Positions 1 to 6,135 are shown, counted from the stretch's first letter. The stretch: DNA of 14,741 bases from Tenericutes bacterium HGW-Tenericutes-5 (GCA_002839125.1 PGXI01000022.1:1-14741); one strand, 5' to 3'. The notes: a model not told the origin generated them from the sequence alone. Translations and numbers: made by a program.

Positions 1-30
1 AAGAAAAGACAGGTTTTTTAAAGCCTGTCT
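1..30 (-). terminator. Rho-independent terminator of the leucyl aminopeptidase gene
   Basis: Perfect 7-bp inverted repeat AGACAGG (7-13) / CCTGTCT (24-30). Read on the minus strand, the hairpin is followed by TTTCTT at the window edge. It begins 8 bases past the aminopeptidase stop codon. Confidence 0.7.
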
Positions 31-37
31 AAATCAT

Positions 38-1393
38 TTATTTACAAAACTCTGCTAACGTTTTTACCATAACACCGCTACCACCTTTTTTCTCATCAAA
101 AGCTGTAGCAGCTATATCTAAATGAATCCAAGGTCTATTGTCTTCAACAAACTTTTCTAAGAACGCCGCAGCTACACTAGCCCCTGCAGTTCTTGAAGTT
201 CCAGTATTTCTCATATCTGCGCTAAAGCTCTTTAACTCTTTGCGATAACCTTCAGATATAGGCATTTGCCATAACTTCTCTTTAGCCTTTTCACTAACAC
301 TAATAAGGTCATTTAAATAATCTTGATTGTTAGTAAATACACCTGTAAACTCTTTACCCAATGCCGCAACAATCGCTCCCGTAAGTGTTGCGATATCAAC
401 AAGTTTAGTCGCACCTTTTTGTTGAGCAAACCATAAAGCATCAGCTAATGTAAGTCTACCTTCTGCATCGGTTGATATTATCTCAATAGTCATACCGTTA
501 GCAGCGGTTAAAATATCATCGGGAACAATTGCTCCATCACCGATTCTATTATCAGTAGCCGCAATAACAACATCCACATTCTTCTTAAATCTTAATCTAG
601 CAATTACTTCCATAGCTCCTAAAACTGTCGCAGAACCTGCCATATCACATTTCATATTAGGCATGCCTGTTGTTGTCTTTAAAGAATAACCGCCAGTGTC
701 ATACATAACACCTTTACCAATCAAAGAGATAATTTCTTTACTATCTTCGTCACCTCTATATCGGATATGAATGAGTCTTGGTTCATCTAAACTACCTTTA
801 TTAACACCCAAAAAAGCTCCCATCTTCATAGCTTCAATTTGTGCTTTATCATATACAGTTACTTCAACATTTTCAAATCTTTTAAACTCTAAAGCATAAC
901 GCGCTAAATCAATTGCATTAAGATAGTTATATGGTTTATTGACAAGTTCTTTAGTATTGTTTATTGCTTCGCCATAAACTAATCCTTCATTAACTTCTTT
1001 TTCAATATCTTTACTGCTGTAATAAGATAAACCACAAGCAACTTTCTTATCTTTAGACTTGAAATCTAAGAAACGATAACTAGAATCAACCAATACTTCA
1101 AACAATAACTTAACATCACTAAAAGTATCTACTAACACTAATAATTCTTCTTTAAAGTCAAATAATTTACTCAGTTTATCTTTCTCTAATACTTTATCTT
1201 CTTTAACTATGACAACTTTCTTCATAGAAAGCTTTCCTAAAGTATTAACTACTTCAATATCGTTCTCCAAATCTTCTTTAACTAATCCCAACACCTCAAA
1301 AAAACTTTTGACTACCTCATTATCAAGATTATTACTAATCACACAAACTTTCTTTTCTTCATTTAAAATAAATGTATCTTGTCTTTTAAACAT
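38..1393 (-). CDS. pepA: M17 family leucyl aminopeptidase
   Basis: Cytosolic dizinc/manganese aminopeptidase of the M17 (leucyl aminopeptidase, PepA) family, which releases N-terminal residues from peptides and usually works as a hexamer. The C-terminal catalytic domain carries the full ligand set with family spacing (numbered from the chosen start): K227 and D232 in GKGVMYDTGG, K239, D250, and D309, E311, R313 in the signature STDAEGRL. At about 451 residues it is slightly short, and the N-terminal domain (first ~150 residues) is divergent. Two ATG codons lie in tandem at 1396 and 1393. The AGGAGG at 1404-1399 sits only 2 bases from the first and 5 from the second, so the second is preferred. 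It is monocistronic, ends at a strong terminator, and is divergent from the rsgA leader. Substrate preference cannot be read from sequence. Confidence 0.95.
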   Translation of the reverse strand: MFKRQDTFILNEEKKVCVISNNLDNEVVKSFFEVLGLVKEDLENDIEVVNTLGKLSMKKVVIVKEDKVLEKDKLSKLFDFKEELLVLVDTFSDVKLLFEVLVDSSYRFLDFKSKDKKVACGLSYYSSKDIEKEVNEGLVYGEAINNTKELVNKPYNYLNAIDLARYALEFKRFENVEVTVYDKAQIEAMKMGAFLGVNKGSLDEPRLIHIRYRGDEDSKEIISLIGKGVMYDTGGYSLKTTTGMPNMKCDMAGSATVLGAMEVIARLRFKKNVDVVIAATDNRIGDGAIVPDDILTAANGMTIEIISTDAEGRLTLADALWFAQQKGATKLVDIATLTGAIVAALGKEFTGVFTNNQDYLNDLISVSEKAKEKLWQMPISEGYRKELKSFSADMRNTGTSRTAGASVAAAFLEKFVEDNRPWIHLDIAATAFDEKKGGSGVMVKTLAEFCK

Positions 1394-1448
1394 CATTTCC
1401 TCCTAAATTATTTAATTTTATCTACTTATAATAATAATCACTGATAAT

Positions 1449-1457
1449 ATTTTAACA
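1449..1457 (-). promoter_or_regulatory. Possible extended -10 promoter of the aminopeptidase gene
   Basis: On the minus strand TG-T-TAAAAT (1457-1449) is an extended -10 element about 55 bases upstream of the start codon. No good -35 element lies 16-18 bases upstream, so this is a weak assignment. Confidence 0.35.
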
Positions 1458-1504
1458 TAAAATTAAAAATTGATTATAAAATTCCTTATTTATAGAAAAA
1501 ATAA

Positions 1505-1533
1505 TTGACTCAGAGCAATTTTTATACTATTAT
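1505..1533 (+). promoter_or_regulatory. Sigma-70 type promoter of the rsgA leader / small RNA
   Basis: TTGACT (1505-1510), 17-base spacer, TATTAT (1528-1533). Each hexamer has one mismatch to consensus. Predicted transcription start is near 1540. It points at a short ORF, a terminator, and beyond them rsgA. Confidence 0.6.
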
Positions 1534-1568
1534 TAAACTATCCAAGCAGTTATAAGGGGGCATGTATT

Positions 1569-1607
1569 ATGATTGTATATAACAAAAAAGGAAACTTAAC
1601 AACTTAA
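1569..1607 (+). CDS. Possible 12-residue leader peptide
   Basis: ATG at 1569 to TAA at 1605-1607 encodes MIVYNKKGNLTT, preceded by AAGGGGG with an 8-base spacer. There is no run of a single regulatory amino acid as in classical attenuators (two Lys, two Thr, two Asn). A second ATG at 1562 would give MYYDCI. Translation is unproven. Its main interest is that it overlaps the potential antiterminator segment. Confidence 0.25.
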   Translation: MIVYNKKGNLTT

Positions 1608-1655
1608 TCAGATACATCTAAAATACAAATAACCTTAATATTTATATTGTTTAAT

Positions 1656-1685
1656 AAGGACTATTATTTGTAGTCCTTTTTGTTT
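1656..1685 (+). terminator. Intrinsic terminator upstream of rsgA
   Basis: Perfect 8-bp stem AAGGACTA (1656-1663) / TAGTCCTT (1671-1678) with a 7-base loop, followed by TTTGTTT. It lies about 60 bases before the rsgA ribosome-binding site on the same strand, so it must be read through or bypassed by a downstream promoter. Confidence 0.75.
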
Positions 1686-1688
1686 GAA

Positions 1689-1717
1689 AAATTTTAGGTG
1701 TATCACTACTAAAATTT
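1689..1717 (+). repeat. Inverted repeat between terminator and rsgA
   Basis: Perfect 9-bp inverted repeat AAATTTTAG (1689-1697) / CTAAAATTT (1709-1717). An inner GTG/CAC pair (1698-1700, 1704-1706) could extend it with a 2-base bulge. It overlaps a weak promoter-like pair, TTGAAA (1684-1689) and TACTAA (1707-1712) spaced by 17, so it could be an operator for a second rsgA promoter or an mRNA hairpin upstream of the ribosome site. Confidence 0.4.
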
Positions 1718-1765
1718 ATAAAAAAAAAGGAGTGAACTAAAATTTTACAAGCAAACAATAACCTT

Positions 1766-2701
1766 TTGATTGGCCAAATCATTACCGTTTATAAAGATCG
1801 CTACTTAGTTGAATACAACGATCTAAAAATCATGACTGAGGTAAGTGGTAGATTTAAATATCTAAACTATCAAAAGTCTGATTATCCGCAAATCGGTGAT
1901 TTTGTTAAATTTCATTTAGCAGATGAATACTTAGGCATAATTGAACAAGTCCTAGAAAGAAAAAATACTCTTGACCGACAAGATGTTGGAAAAGACGCAG
2001 CTAAACATATTCTCGCAGCTAATATTGATATCTGTTTTATCTGTATGTCATTAAACAAAGACTTTAATGAGACTAAACTTAGAAACTTTCTTAATTTAAC
2101 TTTATCAAAGGATTTTAAAACCATTGTTCTACTAACTAAGAAAGATCTCTGCGATGATATAAACTACTATCTCAACATAACAAAAAAAGTAACAGATAAT
2201 GATATATTAGTTACTTCCGCATATGATGAATCTGATTTAAAATTGATTGAAGATACAATCAATAATCAAACAGCTGTTTTCATCGGTTCAAGTGGTGTTG
2301 GTAAATCAACCATCATTAATCACCTTTTGGGTGATGAGCATTTTAAAACTAATGAAATCAGACTCAGCGATGCACAAGGTAGACATACTACAGTAAATAG
2401 AGAACTTTTAAAACTTAAATCCAGTGGGAAAGTAATTGATACTCCAGGAATTAGGATTATAACCTCATATTTCGTTGATGAAGCAAGTTTTGAAGATATC
2501 CTACTATTAAGTGAGGGTTGTCGCTATAATGACTGTAAACATGAATTTGAGCCGGGATGTATGATTAAAAAAGCTTTAAGAAACAATGAACTAGATTGGG
2601 AAAGATACAACCAATACTTAAAAGCGATTAAAACAAATGAGTACAATCAAAAGAAAGAATTAGAAAAACAAAGAATGTTAAACAAAAGAAGACCAAATTA
2701 A
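1766..2701 (+). CDS. rsgA: Small ribosomal subunit biogenesis GTPase RsgA
   Basis: Circularly permuted GTPase (RsgA/YjeQ/YloQ family) that acts in late 30S maturation. Order of motifs from the TTG at 1766: N-terminal OB-fold region (about 1-60), G4 TKKD (124-127), G5 SAY (about 151), P-loop GSSGVGKST (174-182), G3 DTPG (225-228), then the zinc cluster C252, C257, H259, C265. All hallmark residues are present and the length (311 aa) is normal. The start is uncertain. The TTG at 1766 has no Shine-Dalgarno nearby, whereas AAGGAG (1727-1732) lies 9 bases before an in-frame ATT at 1742, which would add 8 residues (ILQANNNL). TGA at 1733-1735 blocks any longer form. The stop codon lies inside the terminator loop. 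A terminated leader precedes the gene. Confidence 0.95.
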   Translation: MIGQIITVYKDRYLVEYNDLKIMTEVSGRFKYLNYQKSDYPQIGDFVKFHLADEYLGIIEQVLERKNTLDRQDVGKDAAKHILAANIDICFICMSLNKDFNETKLRNFLNLTLSKDFKTIVLLTKKDLCDDINYYLNITKKVTDNDILVTSAYDESDLKLIEDTINNQTAVFIGSSGVGKSTIINHLLGDEHFKTNEIRLSDAQGRHTTVNRELLKLKSSGKVIDTPGIRIITSYFVDEASFEDILLLSEGCRYNDCKHEFEPGCMIKKALRNNELDWERYNQYLKAIKTNEYNQKKELEKQRMLNKRRPN

Positions 2702-2714
2702 ATGGTCTTCTTTT
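2684..2714. terminator. Bidirectional terminator between rsgA and the SPL-family gene
   Basis: Perfect 12-bp stem (2684-2695 / 2703-2714) with core GAAGACCA/TGGTCTTC, flanked by AAAA and TTTT so it works in both directions. The rsgA TAA is in the loop, so the last rsgA codons form the stem. The convergent minus gene ends at 2720. Confidence 0.8.
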
Positions 2715-2719
2715 CACAT

Positions 2720-3607
2720 CTAAAACAAACTCAATTGTTCAAACTCTTTATTCATTTCAAATAGATTGTTTATATCTTCCATTCTATGCAAGATATTAGC
2801 TTCATCACACAACCTACCTAATAAAGCATACAATTCTTTTGCTTTATCGCTTTCGCAGCTATAATTCTTACCATATCTTGCAATATATTTATTCTTTAAT
2901 CCTGGAAAACTTTTCTCTAAATTATCATAGTAAAATTCTCTTTGCTTATCCCTTAATGTAACTCCGAAAAATGGATAGATAAACTTGGCTTTACTTTCAA
3001 TAGCGTATTTTACAATATCTCTAACATTTTCTTCAGTGTCATTAATAAAAGGTAAAATTGGCATCAGTAAAATCCCTGCATCAATACCATTATCACTCAA
3101 AGCTTTCAATGCTTTAAACCTTTCACTTGATGAAGAAACTTTTGGTTCTATAACCTTACTTAATTCATCTGACCCACAGGTTATCGTTAACCCCACAATC
3201 GCTCTGCCGCATTTATCAACTCTTTTTAATAAATCAATGTCTCTTAAAACCAAATCGCTCTTAGTAATAATAAAAACGCCAAACTTAAACCTTTCCATCA
3301 ATATAAGAGATTTTTTAGTCAACTCATATTTTATTTCATAAGGATTATATGGATCACTCATTGATCCCATACCGATAATACCGGTACTCCTTTTTGAGCG
3401 CAGTTCATTTTCTAGAATCTCTAAAGCATTTCCTTTAATCTTTACTTCTTCAAACTCACCAACTTCATAACACTCACTTCTTGAATCACAATAAATACAA
3501 CCGTGTAAACAACCACGGTAAAGATTCATATTAAAATCGTAACCAAACCAACGGTTACTTTTTTTAACCTTACTTAATAATCCCTTAGCTTCAATAATTT
3601 TTTCCAT
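2720..3607 (-). CDS. SPL-family radical SAM protein (Rv2578c-like)
   Basis: Radical SAM enzyme of the COG1533 / spore-photoproduct-lyase-like group. The cluster motif is C33-x3-C37-x2-C40 in YRGCLHGCIYCDSR, preceded by the family's FGYDFNMNLYRGC block. It is followed by GMGSMSDPYNPYE (about 75-90), which fits the SAM-binding region, and a barrel-type FIITKSDLVLRDIDLL segment. The C-terminus ends in EQLSLF, common in this family. At 295 residues it matches the short Rv2578c-like proteins rather than true SplB. The family is abundant and mostly uncharacterised; DNA repair by this member is not shown. The start is well supported by GAGG 8 bases upstream of the ATG and by an extended -10 promoter just beyond. 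It is monocistronic and convergent with rsgA. Confidence 0.85.
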   Translation of the reverse strand: MEKIIEAKGLLSKVKKSNRWFGYDFNMNLYRGCLHGCIYCDSRSECYEVGEFEEVKIKGNALEILENELRSKRSTGIIGMGSMSDPYNPYEIKYELTKKSLILMERFKFGVFIITKSDLVLRDIDLLKRVDKCGRAIVGLTITCGSDELSKVIEPKVSSSSERFKALKALSDNGIDAGILLMPILPFINDTEENVRDIVKYAIESKAKFIYPFFGVTLRDKQREFYYDNLEKSFPGLKNKYIARYGKNYSCESDKAKELYALLGRLCDEANILHRMEDINNLFEMNKEFEQLSLF

Positions 3608-3630
3608 AAAACATTCCTCATCTAAAAGAA

Positions 3631-3639
3631 ATTATACCA
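3631..3639 (-). promoter_or_regulatory. Extended -10 promoter of the SPL-family gene
   Basis: TG-G-TATAAT on the minus strand (3639-3631), a consensus extended -10 located 24 bases upstream of the start codon. The -35 region is A+T-rich without a clear hexamer. It lies just downstream of the preceding gene's terminator. Confidence 0.55.
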
Positions 3640-3651
3640 TAATTTTTAAAC

Positions 3652-3693
3652 AAAAATGGTTTCCTTCAAAAGAATTAAAGAAACCATTTTTTT
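3652..3693 (-). terminator. Terminator of the small zinc-finger gene
   Basis: Perfect 12-bp stem AAAAATGGTTTC (3652-3663) / GAAACCATTTTT (3680-3691) with a 16-base loop. Minus-strand transcripts end in TTTTTGTTT. The structure is near-symmetric and could also stop plus-strand transcription. Confidence 0.75.
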
Positions 3694-3699
3694 ATATTA

Positions 3700-3966
3700 T
3701 TACATTAAATATACTTTAACTAGATGTTTCTCTTCAACTTCGAAATTTGCTTCCTCTTCAAAGCATTTCTTACAAAGCGGCACCAAATACCATTCCTTAA
3801 CTCCAACCATCTTAATTACATGCGCACCGACTTCAGCCGGACCATTACACTTGCTGCAAGTAACTCGATTAGAGCTATGAATGTTACGATTATAATATTC
3901 CAACCAGGATTCAATATTATTTGGTACTCTCCTACTCTCAAAGCCTCTGATGTTTCTAACCAACAT
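3700..3966 (-). CDS. Small four-cysteine zinc-finger (treble-clef/HNH-like) protein
   Basis: An 88-residue protein with C37-x2-C40 and C65-x2-C68 knuckles. Between them lies AEVGAHVIK (H49) and a WYLVPLCKKC block, the layout of a treble-clef or HNH-type zinc fold. The conserved start (SWLEYYNR) and the GAHV...WYLVPLC core recall a family of small uncharacterised proteins seen in bacteria and phages. Only one histidine sits in the HNH-like core, so nuclease activity is doubtful; nucleic-acid or protein binding is as likely. The start has AGAGGTGA about 8 bases upstream. It has its own promoter (TATAAT at 4028-4023) and terminator, so it is a single unit next to the Abi/small-RNA locus, with no proof of shared function. 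Confidence 0.75.
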   Translation of the reverse strand: MLVRNIRGFESRRVPNNIESWLEYYNRNIHSSNRVTCSKCNGPAEVGAHVIKMVGVKEWYLVPLCKKCFEEEANFEVEEKHLVKVYLM

Positions 3967-4022
3967 ATATCATTCACCTCTTTTTTAAATAAAATGATAC
4001 TCTCCCATTCTATTTTAAAGAC

Positions 4023-4051
4023 ATTATACACCACTTTCAAAAATAATGTAA
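4023..4051 (-). promoter_or_regulatory. Promoter of the small zinc-finger gene
   Basis: Consensus -10 TATAAT on the minus strand (4028-4023), with TTACAT (4051-4046) 17 bases upstream as a weak -35. Predicted start is near 4016, giving a leader of about 50 nt. It lies downstream of the small-RNA terminator, so the gene does not need read-through. Confidence 0.5.
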
Positions 4052-4079
4052 CGGCGTATATGTCATACTTTTAAGGGGT

Positions 4080-4119
4080 AAAAAATAAAGAAAACGCCTT
4101 CTAAAGCGAAAGCGTCTTC
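4080..4119 (-). terminator. Terminator hairpin of the candidate small RNA
   Basis: 12-bp stem (4119-4108 / 4101-4090) with a 6-base loop, followed on the minus strand by TTTATTTTTT. It would also stop any transcript reading through from the Abi-family gene, which has no other obvious terminator. Confidence 0.7.
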
Positions 4120-4140
4120 ATCCGGTTAACCGGATTCTCT
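4080..4140 (-). ncRNA. Candidate structured small RNA next to the Abi-family gene
   Basis: About 60-nt RNA bounded by its own promoter (-35 TTGCAT 4175-4170, 17 bases, TATAAT 4152-4147) and a terminator. Predicted start is about 4140-4142. Hairpin 1 is the 16-base palindrome ATCCGGTTAACCGGAT (4135-4120), a 6-bp stem with a UUAA loop. Directly adjacent is hairpin 2: GAAGACGCUUUC (4119-4108), loop GCUUUA, GAAGGCGUUUUC (4101-4090), a continuous 12-bp stem with two G.U pairs. UUUAUUUUUU follows. There is no start codon with a ribosome site inside. It begins about 45 bases after the stop of an Abi_2/AbiF-type HEPN gene on the same strand. Abi-F proteins are known to be accompanied by a conserved ncRNA (the abiF RNA motif) and have been linked to RNA-regulated toxins, so this is a plausible partner or antitoxin RNA. 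I cannot confirm a match to that motif. Confidence 0.6.
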
Positions 4141-4146
4141 GTGTGA

Positions 4147-4175
4147 ATTATACAACAATATTTTATCAAATGCAA
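4147..4175 (-). promoter_or_regulatory. Promoter of the candidate small RNA
   Basis: TTGCAT (4175-4170), exactly 17 bases, then consensus TATAAT (4152-4147) on the minus strand. It starts only 10 bases past the Abi stop codon. The next 70 bases hold only two hairpins and a T-tract, so its product is the small RNA. Confidence 0.65.
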
Positions 4176-4185
4176 GCACTTTTAC

Positions 4186-5166
4186 TTAAATAACACTTAT
4201 GTAATCGATTTTATGTGGTAAAGTTTGAAAATTTCTTAGAGAACATTTATAGTTTTTTGTAGTGTCTAATCCAATTGATTTGCATACTTTAATAAAAGCA
4301 TTATTATGTATTGAAGATTTTAATGTGTCAAACTCGTTTACAATTTCATTTATAAAATGCTTATATTCAGATCCAGGAATGAACATTTTCATATATAGCA
4401 AAGTATCCACTAATGTTTCTCTTTCAATTTTTGTATATCCATAGTTATAATGGTATTTTGTCATAGTTCTTTTGTTTGACATCCTACCCTTAAAATCAAT
4501 TATTCTTTCCGAATGTGCTATATTATTTCTTAAGGCGTTTATTAAACTTAACATAGCAGTCAATTTTCTGTAATCATTATAATTGCTATTGTAACTTACT
4601 TGATACAAGTCACATAATCTTTGCTTATATTTATCATCAGTATTGGATATTAGCTTAATTAAAGTACCAAAGTTTAAAGCCTTAATCATAATCCAAGAAG
4701 GCAAGTAGCTGTGTTTTTCTTCATAGTGCCTGAGATAATCATTGCTTCGCTTTGATACATCACCATAAATTCTTGATAGCATTTCTCTACCGGTTTTTGT
4801 CTTATTGTCTTTATATAGTGCCATGTCGCCCCAATTAAGTTTATTACTTGTTAGGTCTTTTTCAAAAAGGTATCCAAAAATCGTTCCTACTTCTTCTTCA
4901 ATTTGGGTAACATACTTAAAAATAATCTTCCTAAGATTTCTGTCAAAAACCATAATGGCTTTAAGTTCATCAATCTTAACATTTGAAAAATATGTTCTTA
5001 CTCCCTTTTTGCATCTACAAAAATAATCTTTATACCCGTTAACTAAGTTAAAATATCCATTCCTAACTAAATACTCTTTAGATTTCTTATTCTTTACCTC
5101 GATATGCTTTTCATTATTCAGTTTTTTAATTTGATCACTTAATGGCAAAAACTCTTTAGCACTCAT
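4186..5166 (-). CDS. Abi family HEPN protein (Abi_2, AbiD/AbiF-like)
   Basis: A 326-residue abortive-infection-type protein of the Abi_2 (AbiD/AbiF) family. Family landmarks in order: LVRNGYFNLVNGYKDYF (33-49), FDRNLRKIIFKYVTQIEEEVGT (74-95), LPSWIMIKALNFGTLIKLI (155-173) and the HEPN R-x4-H motif R213-NNIA-H218 (ALRNNIAHSERI), expected to be the catalytic pair of an RNase-type HEPN domain. Known AbiD/AbiF proteins limit phage growth, and AbiF relatives are reported next to a structured RNA. Here a promoter-hairpin-terminator unit lies directly downstream on the same strand. The start is supported by AGGAGA 4 bases before the ATG, and a consensus extended -10 lies upstream. The ~100 residues after the HEPN motif are not recognised. 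Direct toxicity or RNase activity is inferred from the motif only. Confidence 0.88.
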   Translation of the reverse strand: MSAKEFLPLSDQIKKLNNEKHIEVKNKKSKEYLVRNGYFNLVNGYKDYFCRCKKGVRTYFSNVKIDELKAIMVFDRNLRKIIFKYVTQIEEEVGTIFGYLFEKDLTSNKLNWGDMALYKDNKTKTGREMLSRIYGDVSKRSNDYLRHYEEKHSYLPSWIMIKALNFGTLIKLISNTDDKYKQRLCDLYQVSYNSNYNDYRKLTAMLSLINALRNNIAHSERIIDFKGRMSNKRTMTKYHYNYGYTKIERETLVDTLLYMKMFIPGSEYKHFINEIVNEFDTLKSSIHNNAFIKVCKSIGLDTTKNYKCSLRNFQTLPHKIDYISVI

Positions 5167-5220
5167 GTTTTCTCCTAAAAAAAGTAATTAAAATAGTATA
5201 TTTTCTTAATGATTTATTTA

Positions 5221-5229
5221 ATTATATCA
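5221..5229 (-). promoter_or_regulatory. Extended -10 promoter of the Abi-family gene
   Basis: TG-A-TATAAT on the minus strand (5229-5221), a perfect extended -10, about 55 bases upstream of the start codon. Upstream (5250-5280) is almost pure A/T and could act as an UP element. No clear -35. Confidence 0.6.
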
Positions 5230-5316
5230 TAAACTGATTTTAAATAATGCTTTTTTTAAAATAATTTTAATAATTATTTTTCAAACAGTAAGCCACTCAA
5301 GCAAGTGATTTTTCTC

Positions 5317-6114
5317 CTATTTTCTTACCTTCGCCTTAATACTATAAGACATCGGTAACTTATTTCTAAACTCTGGATATTGATATAAACTCCTACCAAC
5401 ATGAGTCATTCCGCCATTATCCCAAAACAAAGTATCGAACTCATGTAAGTACTCTATTTCTAAACCTGCTTCTATAAGTGCATTAACAATATCGCTTAAA
5501 CTATGATTCCACCAATAATTCTCCGCATGTTTAACACCGGCCGCATATCCACCAATTTCATACCCAAGATCAGCCTTTGCATTAAAGTAATCATATTTTA
5601 ATACAAACTCCCTTTTTTCCGCAATTAATCTATCATCAAAAATATGTAAAATCGGATGTGAGTCATAAACATAAAAAAATCCATCATCTTTCAACAAACC
5701 TCTCACAACCTTAGCCCACTTCTTTAAATCTGGCAACCAACCTAATACACCTTCTGAGGTAAAGACAATATCATATAAATCATTATGCTTATCACCAAAT
5801 TCTAAAACATCAGATTCAATAAATTCCATTTTCTCCATATTAAAATCTTCTTTTAACTTATTTGCATAAAAGATATTTTCATCGGATAAATCAACGCCTA
5901 CTACTTTACCAAGACCCATTCTTGCTAAAGAGATAGTGTCTTGACCAATATTGCATTGTAAATGAATCAAACTCTTAAATCTAATATTTCCTAATTCTTT
6001 GACAATATTATCATTGAGCAATGTCTTATTCTCTTCTAATTGTTTTTTAAAGTTAAAATAATGTTCTTTAGACAAAAGATTCCAAGCTTCTTTGTTCTTA
6101 TTGATTTCATTCAT
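5317..6114 (-). CDS. Class I SAM-dependent methyltransferase
   Basis: Rossmann-fold methyltransferase, about 265 residues. Motif I is HLQCNIGQDTISLAR (51-65), a variant of the LHLQCHFGQDT form found in a group of bacterial small-molecule methyltransferases. The acidic ribose-binding residue is D75 in VVGVDLS, and SDVLEF (101-106) is the post-III acidic loop. YDIVFTSEGVLGWLPDL follows as motif IV. The substrate is unknown and the neighbours do not help. An in-frame TTG at 6120 directly touches the AGGTGA site with no spacer; the ATG at 6114 sits 9 bases after AGG and is the preferred start. Promoter: extended -10 TG-A-TATAGT (6144-6136). No convincing terminator follows; the gap to the Abi gene holds only weak A/T inverted repeats. 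The gene is divergent from the amino-acid importer. Confidence 0.85.
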   Translation of the reverse strand: MNEINKNKEAWNLLSKEHYFNFKKQLEENKTLLNDNIVKELGNIRFKSLIHLQCNIGQDTISLARMGLGKVVGVDLSDENIFYANKLKEDFNMEKMEFIESDVLEFGDKHNDLYDIVFTSEGVLGWLPDLKKWAKVVRGLLKDDGFFYVYDSHPILHIFDDRLIAEKREFVLKYDYFNAKADLGYEIGGYAAGVKHAENYWWNHSLSDIVNALIEAGLEIEYLHEFDTLFWDNGGMTHVGRSLYQYPEFRNKLPMSYSIKAKVRK

Positions 6115-6135
6115 TCTCAATCACCTACCAATAAT

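Larger units (their letters stand above)
1540..1685 (+). ncRNA. Candidate terminated leader RNA or small RNA upstream of rsgA
   Basis: A promoter at 1505-1533 and an intrinsic terminator at 1656-1685 enclose a transcript of about 145 nt. It contains AAGGGGG (1554-1560) ahead of a 12-codon ORF, MIVYNKKGNLTT (1569-1607). A 6-bp stem GTTATA (1549-1554) / TATAAC (1578-1583) would place this ribosome site in a loop. AAAAAGGA (1585-1592), inside the mini-ORF, can pair with TCCTTTTT (1674-1681), which is the 3' arm and T-tract of the terminator, giving a possible antiterminator. The layout suits leader-peptide attenuation of rsgA, but an independent small RNA or an ordinary 5' leader is equally possible. 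It matches no riboswitch family I know. Confidence 0.4.

Noticed and set aside
1209..1406. 65-codon plus-strand ORF over the start of the aminopeptidase gene
   Set aside because: Lies antisense within a clear M17 gene, has low-complexity Ser/Leu/Phe content and no ribosome-binding site; a shadow frame.
1540..1685. T-box or known metabolite riboswitch upstream of rsgA
   Set aside because: Too short for a T-box, no T-box sequence, and I recognise no conserved aptamer elements.
3816..4040. 74-codon minus-strand ORF overlapping the zinc-finger gene
   Set aside because: Its start sits upstream of the zinc-finger gene's -10 element, it has no Shine-Dalgarno, and the overlapping frame encodes a protein with ordered CxxC motifs.
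3724..4074. 116-codon plus-strand ORF opposite the zinc-finger gene
   Set aside because: No promoter or ribosome site and no recognisable motif; composition is that of an antisense shadow.
4120..4135. Palindrome as an attachment site or insertion-sequence end
   Set aside because: No second copy in the window, no transposase or integrase nearby; it fits better as a hairpin of the small RNA.
5258..5280. A/T-only inverted repeat AAAATAAT/ATTATTTT considered as terminator of the methyltransferase gene
   Set aside because: No G or C in the stem and no T-tract after it on the minus strand; in such A+T-rich DNA it is expected by chance. The nearby CACTT/GAGTG hairpin (5294-5307) also lacks a T-tract.
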